Source: Herbivorax alkaliphila
GTDB lineage: Bacteria; Bacillota; Clostridia; Acetivibrionales; Acetivibrionaceae
DNA: 64,000 nt
NCBI RefSeq assembly: GCF_030848475.1
Contig: NZ_JAVDDS010000019.1
Coordinates: forward strand, 1-64,000
Reading direction: 5' to 3'
A model generated the notes under the pieces. That model was not told the DNA's origin. It worked only from the letters and a program-made list of their open reading frames with translations, and searched no databases. Within the stretch, counting starts at the first letter, position 1. Every line of letters starts with the position of its first letter. The position numbers were made by a program, and so were the translations under genes. Positions 50,864 through 58,660 of this stretch are shown piece by piece.

Positions 50864-51373
50864 TTGTGGGTTTCTGTTAATGATCAGGCGTATGTTTTTT
50901 TGTGTTGTGTTCTTGGTGGTATGATTATTGCATTTATATATGATGTTTTCAGAGTGCGAAGAAAGGTCATAGAGACTGGCAATATTCTGGTGTACTTTGA
51001 GGATTTTATATACTGGATAATTGTAGCTCTTGTGTTATTTGCCGTAGTTTACTACAGCAATGAGGGAGAAATACGGGGATATCTTATTATTGGAACGGTT
51101 TTGGGAATAATTTTATATGCAGTGTTACTTAGCAAAATTGTGATGAAACTATTTGTACATTTTATAAAATTTATTTATAAAATAGTGGTAACCATATTGG
51201 GCATAATACTATTTCCAGCAAAAATCATTTATAAAACCTGTATGGTTCCAGCAAAAATTATTTATAAAAACATAAAGAGAGTTTTTCTTAAAACTAAAAA
51301 GTTGAGTAAAATAAATATAGAGAAATTTACGGGATTTAAAAGAATAATAAAAATTATAAGAAAAAAAATTTAG
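50864..51373 (+). CDS. yabQ: Spore cortex protein YabQ
   Basis: 169 residues from a TTG, which is the only reasonable in-frame start. Three or four membrane helices fill the first 110 residues (YVFLCCVLGGMIIAFIYDVF, YWIIVALVLFAVVYY, GYLIIGTVLGIILYAVLL). The tail is strongly basic with repeats (PAKIIYKTCMVPAKIIYKNI). It is needed for cortex formation in B. subtilis and localises to the mother-cell side of the forespore membrane. It starts 17 bases after yabP. Confidence 0.9.
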   Translation: MWVSVNDQAYVFLCCVLGGMIIAFIYDVFRVRRKVIETGNILVYFEDFIYWIIVALVLFAVVYYSNEGEIRGYLIIGTVLGIILYAVLLSKIVMKLFVHFIKFIYKIVVTILGIILFPAKIIYKTCMVPAKIIYKNIKRVFLKTKKLSKINIEKFTGFKRIIKIIRKKI

Positions 51374-51442
51374 AGTGTGAAGGATTTTTCTAACATGTGT
51401 AGAATATTATTAATAGTGTATAATTAAGGGAGAGTAATTTTT

Positions 51443-51724
51443 ATGAGCAAAAGAAAAAAGCCGAATTGGTTTTTAATTATAATTTTATTAATTGGAACAA
51501 CATATTTATCAGGCATGCTTATTAGGCAACAAAGCATTTTAAACTCTCAACGTTCAGAAATTGAGCAGTTGGATTTAAAGATAGAGGAAGAAGCGGAACG
51601 TAATGCTAAACTTATAGAGGAGAGAGAGAAAGTTTTATCTGATGAGTATATCGAAATAATAGCAAGGAGAGAATTGGGTCTAGTCAAAGAAGGTGAAAAA
51701 GTTTTTGTGGACATTAATAAATAA
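51443..51724 (+). CDS. divIC: Septum protein DivIC (FtsB-like)
   Basis: 93 residues: a short basic cytoplasmic head, one transmembrane helix (WFLIIILLIGTTYLSGMLI), then an external coiled coil (IEQLDLKIEEEAERNAKLIE) and the conserved end DEYIEIIARRELGLVKEGEK. It is part of the FtsL-DivIB-DivIC divisome complex. It is located just after yabQ. GGGAGAG precedes the ATG. Confidence 0.93.
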   Translation: MSKRKKPNWFLIIILLIGTTYLSGMLIRQQSILNSQRSEIEQLDLKIEEEAERNAKLIEEREKVLSDEYIEIIARRELGLVKEGEKVFVDINK

Positions 51725-51737
51725 TTGCAATAAGAAA

Positions 51738-51763
51738 GTGAACTCGTTTAGCTAAAGCTAAAT
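51738..51763 (+). repeat. Dispersed hairpin repeat, truncated copy 5
   Basis: Only the outer end survives: GTGAACTCGTTTAGC, then TAAAGCTAAA. It lies 13 bases after the divIC stop codon. Confidence 0.75.
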
Positions 51764-51889
51764 AAAAACGTAGAAAGTATTAAAATAATAGATTCTTTGA
51801 GGAATTTTAAAATTATTGGTACTTGACGTAAGTCCATATCATATTATATAATCAAAGTACTTTAATTAATCAGGAGGATTATTTATTTT

Positions 51890-52315
51890 ATGCTCGTTGA
51901 AGTAGGAAAAATCGTTGACGGAAAAGTTTCAGGCATAACAAATTTTGGAGCTTTTGTTCAACTATCTAACAGCCAAACAGGTTTGGTTCATATCTCTGAG
52001 GTTGCTGAGGAGTATGTTAAAGACATCAAAACTTATCTTAAGGAAAATCAGACGGTGAAGGTTAAAGTTATTTCTGTGGACAATAATGGAAGGATTAGCT
52101 TGTCTATTAAAAAAGCTCAGGAATCTAAAAAACCTTCAGTTAAGTCAAGCAAACCAGAAGAAATAGACTGGGATCGTCAAGATGCTAGTAAAGGTTCTTT
52201 TGAAGATCGTTTGGCAAAGTTTATGAAAGATAGTGATGAAAAAATGCATGATCTCAAGAAGAGTTTTGAGTCAAAAAGAGGTGGCGGAGGATACCGTAAA
52301 TCAGCTCAGCATTAG
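51890..52315 (+). CDS. S1-domain RNA-binding protein (YabR-like)
   Basis: 141 residues. An S1 domain fills residues 1-72: VGKIVDGKVSGITNFGAFVQ, then GLVHISEVAEEYVKDI and VKVKVISVDNNGRISLSIKK. A charged, disordered tail ends KRGGGGYRKSAQH. It is a general RNA or ribosome-associated protein. CAGGAGG precedes the ATG. This is the same place as yabR in B. subtilis, after divIC. Confidence 0.93.
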   Translation: MLVEVGKIVDGKVSGITNFGAFVQLSNSQTGLVHISEVAEEYVKDIKTYLKENQTVKVKVISVDNNGRISLSIKKAQESKKPSVKSSKPEEIDWDRQDASKGSFEDRLAKFMKDSDEKMHDLKKSFESKRGGGGYRKSAQH

Positions 52316-52723
52316 TCATTTTTTTAATGTTTAAAAAGTTGCTGTTTTGTACTTGTGGCATTAGTTACAGGTAAGGTATTGCCATCTAAAAAACACGCTC
52401 TACTAAATTATTAAAGTTTAATTTTGTAAAGAGAAAAAATTGTAAGAGTTTTAGGGATTTTATTTATAATAGTTAATATAGATATTAGTTTTTTAAAAAG
52501 GCTTAAATGAAGAGTCTTTTTTTGTGTCTTTTTCCAAATCTTTTAACTTCCCAATGTTTTAAAATATAGGACTTGACCAAACAGAAATATACAGGTAAAA
52601 TTTTATATAAGGATAAAATTTACCATGTAATTTAAACCTCGTTACATCTATGCCATTCTTGCCCAATTTGGGCGTTGTAACAATAAAAAGATAGTGTAAA
52701 AGAAAGAAGGAGGACAAAACAAA
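52316..52723. other. Intergenic stretch with terminator and upstream hairpin
   Basis: The terminator AAAAGGCT/AGTCTTTT lies at 52495-52523. A hairpin with outer GTTACA/TGTAAC and inner GCCCA/TGGGC lies at about 52641-52681, shortly before the rhodanese gene. No gene is seen. Confidence 0.55.
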
Positions 52724-53689
52724 ATGAAAAGAAGAATGTTTTATGTCTCAACAGTGGTTTTACTTATTGTATCACTTTTATTTACTAGCTTTGCATTTGC
52801 ATCTAGAGGAGAAAACAATAGAGGGGGGCAAAAAAATATGAGGGGTGGAGCTGGACCAATAGTATCTACTGAGTGGTTAGAAAATAACATGAATAGAGGA
52901 AACCTTGTTATTATTGACATTAGAAGTGACGAGGAGTATCAAGCAGGTCATATAGAAGAATCCATCAATGTACCTTATATAGTTCCATTTTCAGCATGGC
53001 TCACGATGAGAGATGGTCTTCTTATGGAATTACCTGAAAAAGAAGATATATTTGACATGATAGGTTCTTGTGGAATAAACAAAGGTTCACATGTAGTTTT
53101 GATTACATCATTACCTACGCCTGAAAACCCATATGCTATTGGTAACGCTAATAGGGCTGCCAATACTTTGATATATGCAGGTGTAAGAAAGGTTTCTATT
53201 TTAGACGGGGGTTTTGATAAGTGGGCTGAAGAAGGAAGAGTTGTTTCTACAGAGCAACCTGAAGTTACTCCATTTGAATATAAGAGTAAGGTTAATGATG
53301 ATATGTTTGTTACCATGGATTATGTTGAAGATAATCTTGGTGAAGTAATATTAATTGATGCTAGAGATTATGAAGCATATACAGGAGAAATTATTGAGCC
53401 TTATACAGGTGTTCCAGGGCATATTCCAACAGCTAAGTCTTTACCAGCACCAAAAATATGGAACGATGATTGGTCTTATAAAAGTGTAAATGAGCTAAAT
53501 GAAATTGTAGAGAGTGTAATTGGATCTGGAAATCAAAGAGAAGAAATTATTGTTTATTGTGGTGTTGGTGGTTATGCTAGTTGCTGGGCTTTTGTTTTAA
53601 CAGAAATGTTAGGCTATAGAGATGTCAAAGTATATGATGGTTCTGCAGAAGAATGGGTTAAATATAATGACACGGTAGTTGTAGAGTGA
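52724..53689 (+). CDS. Secreted two-domain rhodanese (thiosulfate sulfurtransferase-like)
   Basis: 321 residues. A signal peptide (FYVSTVVLLIVSLLFTSFAF, cleavage near ASRG) is followed by two rhodanese domains. The first (about 45-165) contains VIIDIRSDEEYQAGHIEESI but no cysteine at the active loop (LITSLPTPEN). The second (about 195-320) has the catalytic cysteine in VYCGVGGYASCW. So the N-terminal domain is structural, as in classical rhodaneses, and the second transfers sulfur, probably outside the membrane. GGAGG precedes the ATG. Confidence 0.9.
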   Translation: MKRRMFYVSTVVLLIVSLLFTSFAFASRGENNRGGQKNMRGGAGPIVSTEWLENNMNRGNLVIIDIRSDEEYQAGHIEESINVPYIVPFSAWLTMRDGLLMELPEKEDIFDMIGSCGINKGSHVVLITSLPTPENPYAIGNANRAANTLIYAGVRKVSILDGGFDKWAEEGRVVSTEQPEVTPFEYKSKVNDDMFVTMDYVEDNLGEVILIDARDYEAYTGEIIEPYTGVPGHIPTAKSLPAPKIWNDDWSYKSVNELNEIVESVIGSGNQREEIIVYCGVGGYASCWAFVLTEMLGYRDVKVYDGSAEEWVKYNDTVVVE

Positions 53690-53722
53690 ATAAAGTTAAA
53701 TAATATGCTCGAAGAGAATAAT

Positions 53723-53758
53723 AAAAAACTGTTCCTGAATTACAGGGGCAGTTTTTTC
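53723..53758 (+). terminator. Terminator after the rhodanese gene
   Basis: The stem AAAAACTG..CCTG / CAGG..CAGTTTTTT. Confidence 0.85.
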
Positions 53759-53879
53759 TTGCCATTGTATATAAAGTTAACTGGAAAATTGCAATTAATT
53801 TTAAAAACATATGGATAAGAATAATTTTTAATCTGTTAGCAAAAAATAAAGTCTAATACTTGGATTGGTGGTGATAAGC

Positions 53880-54371
53880 TTGGAAAAAGATAATGTTGAA
53901 AAGAAGAAGGAAGTAGAAGATGATTTAGTAATACATGTATATAATCATTATCAAGCATTGGCACTTAATCAGCATCATCTTATAAATGAAAAAATGACAC
54001 AGTATTTTTTAGGGAATACATTTCTTTTTAGTGGGTTTATAGCCAGCTTAGGTGTAACTGAAAAAAATCCAGAGTTGCCTGTGATTTTAGAAATAAGAAG
54101 CTTGCTTCCCATCATGGCCATTGTGATTTCATTTATATATGCTTTTTTCTTTATTCTACCCGCCATAAAAACACTTAGAATTTGGAGTTTTTATTTAAAA
54201 GAAATAGAAAAGGGATATATAAAGAAAAAGATGGTGTCAGATGCTAGTTACATAAAACTTCCGTACGAAGTGAGAAATATCTCGAAAAAATGGGATATGT
54301 ATTTTTCTTATGTAGGAATACCACTGCTTATTGGAGCGTTTGTTGTTCTTTGGGGATTCATTTTATGTTAA
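53880..54371 (+). CDS. Membrane protein with three transmembrane helices
   Basis: About 163 residues. I start it at the TTG at 53880, with GGTGGTGAT upstream; in-frame GTG and TTG codons upstream overlap that site. A helical head (VIHVYNHYQALALNQHHLIN) leads to membrane helices near 40-60, 80-105 and 145-163. The head resembles those of small stress or effector membrane proteins, but I make no family claim. Single gene. Confidence 0.55.
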   Translation: MEKDNVEKKKEVEDDLVIHVYNHYQALALNQHHLINEKMTQYFLGNTFLFSGFIASLGVTEKNPELPVILEIRSLLPIMAIVISFIYAFFFILPAIKTLRIWSFYLKEIEKGYIKKKMVSDASYIKLPYEVRNISKKWDMYFSYVGIPLLIGAFVVLWGFILC

Positions 54372-54428
54372 CTATTTATGTTTGTTTTGAATAGTATATA
54401 ATATAACGAAATATAAGGAGGTTATATT

Positions 54429-54722
54429 ATGGATTATTCAGAATTCTGGGTAGACTCAAAAAAGGGTAAAACAGGCTGCAAAAAATGTTGCAAAAAACCA
54501 CATGTGCCCAAAAAAGACTTTTGTCCCCAGCTTCCAGGAACAGTATTGCGTATCTCTATACCACCAGGAGCAGTTATAAATCTGTTAAATATAGTGGAAG
54601 TAACTTCACCAGGTGGAATTTGCCTTATAATACGTCTTCCGTTTTTAGGCAAAAAATCTAAGTTAGGTGGAATATTTGATTCAATAAGAGATGCAGGAGG
54701 AGAAATTGAAGTATTATCATAG
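54429..54722 (+). CDS. Hypothetical small cysteine-rich protein
   Basis: 97 residues with a cysteine and lysine cluster (GCKKCCKKPHVPKKDFC), then a smooth beta-rich part (GTVLRISIPPGAVINLLNIV, then EVTSPGGICLIIRL). There is no signal peptide. The composition recalls small spore-coat or exosporium-associated proteins, but that is a guess. AGGAGG precedes the ATG. Its stop codon TAG overlaps the first base of the dispersed repeat. Confidence 0.6.
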   Translation: MDYSEFWVDSKKGKTGCKKCCKKPHVPKKDFCPQLPGTVLRISIPPGAVINLLNIVEVTSPGGICLIIRLPFLGKKSKLGGIFDSIRDAGGEIEVLS

Positions 54723-54836
54723 TGAACTGGTTTAGCTAAAGCTAAACATCTAGGCTTCAGGTGGAGGCTCAACTCCACCTGAAGATTTATAAGAGCTACT
54801 CTGCCTTATACAAGGTGGAGTATTAGATAAAGATAA
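54722..54836 (+). repeat. Dispersed hairpin repeat, full copy 6
   Basis: 115 bases. The outer hairpin (GTTTAGCT/AGCTAAAC) is followed by a long hairpin CTTCAGGTGGAG/CTCCACCTGAAG, a third segment TGCCTTATACAAGGTGGAG, and the end TTAGATAAAGATAA. It starts at the G of the preceding stop codon. Confidence 0.9.
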
Positions 54837-55076
54837 ACTTACTAGCCACTCAAAAAAGGTTCTTATTTTACTCATCGTATTAACATGCTCTAAAACTTGA
54901 TTGACAATGCTTATTCCATATTTTTTAAATACTAACGATTTATGCCTTGGCTATATTCATAGAGCTTTACAGAAAAGACTAATTAGAGTATAATGCAAAA
55001 TGGATTGATTTTAATTTAGTTTATATATTTGGAATAAATAAACTAAAAACAGCATAATATTTTGGAGTGATAATTG

Positions 55077-56333
55077 ATGAGGGCGCATATTTTGGAACTG
55101 CTAAAAGAATATGGAGTAGAAACTGGAGTTGCCAGTTATTTATCGTATGCCATATTAGTAGTGCTCATTATACTAATAAGTTTTGTGGCAAATTATGTTA
55201 CAAAAAAAATTGTTTTGAGAATTCTTTCTCATTATATCAAAAATAACAAATTTAAATGGGATAATATTATGCTTGAGAGGAAAGTTTTTCAGAGAATGTC
55301 CCATTTAGTTCCTGCTATCATTATATATGCTTTTGCGACAGCCTTTCCTGAAAGTGTAAGACATTGGATTTCCACAGGAGCAACTGTCTATATTATTATG
55401 GTGGCAATACTTACTATTAGTTCTCTTTTAAGTGCAGTAAATGATATTTATGATACCTTTGAGGTTTCTAAAACCAAACCCATAAAAGGATATATTCAAG
55501 TAGTTAAAATTTTTGTTTTTGTTATTGCTGGAATATTAATTATTGCTGAAATTATTGGTCAAAATCCTTTGGTTCTTCTAGGAGGCTTAGGAGCACTTTC
55601 AGCAGTTCTTTTGCTTATATTTCAAGATTCTATATTAGGTCTTGTAGCTGGAATTCAATTATCTTCTAATGACATGGTAAGAGTAGGAGATTGGATTGAG
55701 ATGCCTAAGTTTGGTGCGGATGGAGATGTAGTAGACATATCTCTAAACACGGTAAAAGTTCAAAATTTTGACAGAACAATAACGACTATTCCCACATACA
55801 AACTTGTTTCAGATTCATTTAAAAATTGGAGAGGTATGATGGAAACTGGGGGAAGGCGAATAATGCGTTCAGTTTTTATAGACACGTCAAGTATTAGTTT
55901 TTGTTCTGATGAAATGGTTGAGGAGTTCAAAAAAATACACTATATAAAAGACTATATACAAAACAAACAAAAGGAAATTGAAACATATAATAAAAAACAT
56001 AAAATTGATTCTTCTGTAGAGGTAAATGGAAGAAAGCTTACTAATGTTGGCGTTTTTAGAGCGTATATTAATAAGTACCTCGAAAACCATCCTGAAACTT
56101 ATAAAGGTATGATTCAAATAGTAAGACAGCTTCCACCTAATGAGTATGGACTGCCGATAGAAATTTATGTGTTCACAAATACTATTGATTGGGTGGAGTA
56201 TGAACGTATACAGTCGGATATTTTTGATCATATATTGTCAGTTGTACCTAAATTCCATTTAAGGGTATTCCAAAATCCTTCAAGTCATGATTTTAAGTCA
56301 TTAATGAGAGTTAGCAGAAATGAACTGGTTTAG
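55077..56333 (+). CDS. MscS-family mechanosensitive channel (YbdG/MscM-like)
   Basis: About 418 residues. Five membrane helices precede the pore helix GGLGALSAVLLLIFQDSILG (about 175-195), then the MscS beta domain: VGDWIEMPKFGADGDVVDIS, then LNTVKVQNFDRTITTIPTYK. The C-terminal alpha/beta part is longer than in MscS, as in YbdG. It gates in response to membrane tension under osmotic downshock. GGAGTG precedes the ATG (a TTG at 55074 is also possible). The last four residues NELV and the TAG come from a repeat copy that begins at 56320. Confidence 0.92.
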   Translation: MRAHILELLKEYGVETGVASYLSYAILVVLIILISFVANYVTKKIVLRILSHYIKNNKFKWDNIMLERKVFQRMSHLVPAIIIYAFATAFPESVRHWISTGATVYIIMVAILTISSLLSAVNDIYDTFEVSKTKPIKGYIQVVKIFVFVIAGILIIAEIIGQNPLVLLGGLGALSAVLLLIFQDSILGLVAGIQLSSNDMVRVGDWIEMPKFGADGDVVDISLNTVKVQNFDRTITTIPTYKLVSDSFKNWRGMMETGGRRIMRSVFIDTSSISFCSDEMVEEFKKIHYIKDYIQNKQKEIETYNKKHKIDSSVEVNGRKLTNVGVFRAYINKYLENHPETYKGMIQIVRQLPPNEYGLPIEIYVFTNTIDWVEYERIQSDIFDHILSVVPKFHLRVFQNPSSHDFKSLMRVSRNELV

Positions 56334-56433
56334 CTAAAGATAAACATCTAGGCTTCAGGTGGAGACTCAACTCCACCTAAAGATTTATAAGATGAACCTT
56401 ACCTTATAGAAAGTGGAGTCTTAGAATAAGAGG
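56320..56433 (+). repeat. Dispersed hairpin repeat, full copy 7, overlapping the channel gene end
   Basis: ATGAACTGGTTTAGCTAAAG...CTTCAGGTGGAG/CTCCACCT...GTGGAGTCTTAGAATAAG. The stop codon TAG at 56331-56333 is supplied by the repeat. Confidence 0.88.
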
Positions 56434-56516
56434 AAAATTTAAATATATGGAAACATTTTATTCCCTTTTTCATAGTATACAAGTAGATAGTGTTATGTAA
56501 ACAAGGAGGTAGTGTT

Positions 56517-57137
56517 ATGTACTATAGTCCTGAGTTTTTTTATGATGGGGATATATTTAGGCAGATGTCTGGAATGCCAGGATTTTCAACAGTGTATGTT
56601 GTAAGGCCGGGAGATACCTTAGGAAAAATAGCAGGAAGCTTTAATACAACAGTTGAAATGATTGCAAGAGTTAATAACATAGAAAATCCTGATTTAATCT
56701 ATCCAGGGCAGAGGTTGGTAATACCAAGGATGCCTATACAACCTATGCCTGCTTTGCCAGTTTTACGCCCAGGTGATAGAGGCATATATGTGATATTCCT
56801 TCAGAGACTTCTTTTAGCAAATGGATATGATATAGGTGTTATTGATGGAAATTTCGGTGAATGTATGCGACAGGCAGTTATAAGATTGCAGCGAGACAGA
56901 GGGATTCCAGTAACAGGAATGGTTGGAAGAAGAACATGGCAGACTCTTATAGAGCAGGCTCCTGAAATAGTAAGGCCTCCTGCTGCTCCAATAGTATATA
57001 CTGTAGAGCCGGGAGACACATTGTATTCTATAGCGGCTAGATATAATATTAGTTTGCAGCTTTTGATTGCTACAAACAGATTAGAGAATCCTGATTTAAT
57101 CTATCCAGGAATGAGAATTATAATTCCTCTTCAATAA
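56517..57137 (+). CDS. LysM-peptidoglycan-binding-LysM protein
   Basis: 206 residues from the ATG at 56517 (AAGGAGGTAG upstream). LysM 1 is at about 25-72 (YVVRPGDTLGKIAGSFNTTV), a PG_binding_1 domain at about 80-145 (LRPGDRGIYVIFLQRLLLAN), and LysM 2 at about 160-206 (YTVEPGDTLYSIAARYNISL). It has no signal peptide, so it is probably a spore-associated cortex-binding protein. CATAGTATA at 56471 could be a late-sporulation (sigma-E or sigma-K) -10 element, but this is weak. Confidence 0.88.
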   Translation: MYYSPEFFYDGDIFRQMSGMPGFSTVYVVRPGDTLGKIAGSFNTTVEMIARVNNIENPDLIYPGQRLVIPRMPIQPMPALPVLRPGDRGIYVIFLQRLLLANGYDIGVIDGNFGECMRQAVIRLQRDRGIPVTGMVGRRTWQTLIEQAPEIVRPPAAPIVYTVEPGDTLYSIAARYNISLQLLIATNRLENPDLIYPGMRIIIPLQ

Positions 57138-57203
57138 TGCGTAAATTCATATTATATCTAAAGTCACCATCTTTTACAATCAATTGATAATCCTTTTAAA
57201 TTT

Positions 57204-57230
57204 AGGTGGGGAGCTTCCCCATCTTTTTTG
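57204..57230 (+). terminator. Terminator after the LysM gene
   Basis: GGGGA/TCCCC around GCT with further pairing, then TTTTTT. Confidence 0.8.
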
Positions 57231-57339
57231 ATTTTTATCTTATTCCACAATATTTTTTCAACCTTTCATTCACTTAAATGACATGCTTCCTAAATATATT
57301 AAACTAAATAATATCTAGCAGGTTATCAAATAAGATAAG

Positions 57340-58449
57340 TCAATAGTTAACCCTTACTAGCCAGAAATTTATTCCTTTGTTGTTCCAGCCAAGATCCCAA
57401 GGAACTCTATACCTATCAGTATTATGGCAGTTGACCAATGCATAACCCTTAGAATCAACTCCTGTTACCACTGATATATGTGTTACTTTCCCCTTTTTTT
57501 CATAGGCGACAAAATCACCTGGCAAAAGTTTGAACGATGCTTTAAATACCTGGTTATAATTGCCCTTTGCAATAAGAGAGCCTCTGCCACTGTAAATCAT
57601 GTAGTCTTTAAAAGCTTGTGCATTTACCCATGCCTTACTTCCATCTTTTTCATATCTCCAGGTGTAGTTTTTTTCAAAGCCTGCTCCTTCGTATAAAATC
57701 TGTGACGCAAAATTTGCACAATCCCCTCCTAAAGGGTTGTAATCTTTGTATTTTTTATTGTAGCTGTATCCATATTCTTCATTAGCAGCCGCTCCACAAT
57801 ATCTGTCTGCATATTCTACAGCACTTATTCTTCTTGAATTTAGGTTAGATAGATCAACTGGTTTTGATTCTAGTACATAGTCTTTGAATTCGTCCATTTT
57901 TATATTATCTAAATTTAGTGAATCTGCAAAAGGATCAGTATACCATTCCTTTGAGATTAGCCATTTATCATCTTTTTTTTCTAGGTTTAAAGTATGATAA
58001 GTGCCAATTCGGAAAAGATTTTCTGTTTCCAATTCATTAATATAAGAATACCTATATTCTGTAGAGCCTATAAAATTATACTTATAGCCGGAATCAATGT
58101 CTTTTATGTGTCTGATTACCACATTGGTATCAATATCATTAAAAACAATTCCCTGCTTATCAGCCCATTTATGAAGGTATTTCATTTTAATTGTTTGATG
58201 TTCATATGCCCATGTACCTAATTTGGTGTTTTTATCATAAAGAGATTCAAGTGTATTTAAATCATTTTCCAAAAAAGATTTATTTCTTATAAGGAAAATT
58301 TCTTCTATCATACTTTGGTGTTTGTCACTTATAAATATCGCAGGTAAAATTTTGGAATTACCATACAAAGCTATACTAAACACACATAAAACTAATATAA
58401 GTGATATTGATATAAGGGCAGATTTTTTTATAGTTAAAAAGAGATACAT
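57340..58449 (-). CDS. Exported protein with C-terminal amidase-like (Amidase_6) domain
   Basis: 369 residues. An N-terminal membrane or signal helix (SALISISLILVLCVFSIALY) is followed by a region of unknown fold (about 45-200). The papain-like Amidase_6 domain lies at about 205-369: AVEYADRYCGAAANEEYGYS, then the catalytic cysteine in LGGDCANFASQIL, His in GKVTHISVVTGV, and VNCHNTDRY. Such domains occur in clostridial and bacillary envelope proteins and probably cut amide bonds in wall peptides. No strong ribosome site is visible (GAGGTAATATTTTAG). Confidence 0.85.
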   Translation of the reverse strand: MYLFLTIKKSALISISLILVLCVFSIALYGNSKILPAIFISDKHQSMIEEIFLIRNKSFLENDLNTLESLYDKNTKLGTWAYEHQTIKMKYLHKWADKQGIVFNDIDTNVVIRHIKDIDSGYKYNFIGSTEYRYSYINELETENLFRIGTYHTLNLEKKDDKWLISKEWYTDPFADSLNLDNIKMDEFKDYVLESKPVDLSNLNSRRISAVEYADRYCGAAANEEYGYSYNKKYKDYNPLGGDCANFASQILYEGAGFEKNYTWRYEKDGSKAWVNAQAFKDYMIYSGRGSLIAKGNYNQVFKASFKLLPGDFVAYEKKGKVTHISVVTGVDSKGYALVNCHNTDRYRVPWDLGWNNKGINFWLVRVNY

Positions 58450-58660
58450 CTAAAATATTACCTCCAATAATATAGTCTTTTGAAAATATTGCTTAGTATT
58501 GGCTAAGAAATAACATGCACCTGTGGTTAAGTTTTAATTAAGTACACTTACTTATAAGATTATATGAAAAAATAAAAAAAAAATTTCTAATTATTGAAAC
58601 TTTTTTATCTTTTTAACCATCTAATAATAATAACAAATTAATGACAGGAGGAATTTTAAA

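Noticed and set aside
52641-52681. Riboswitch upstream of the rhodanese gene
   Set aside because: Only a simple hairpin is visible; no known aptamer core could be matched.
54434-54778. 114-codon minus-strand frame opposite the cysteine-rich gene
   Set aside because: It is the antisense shadow of 54429-54722 and runs into the dispersed repeat.
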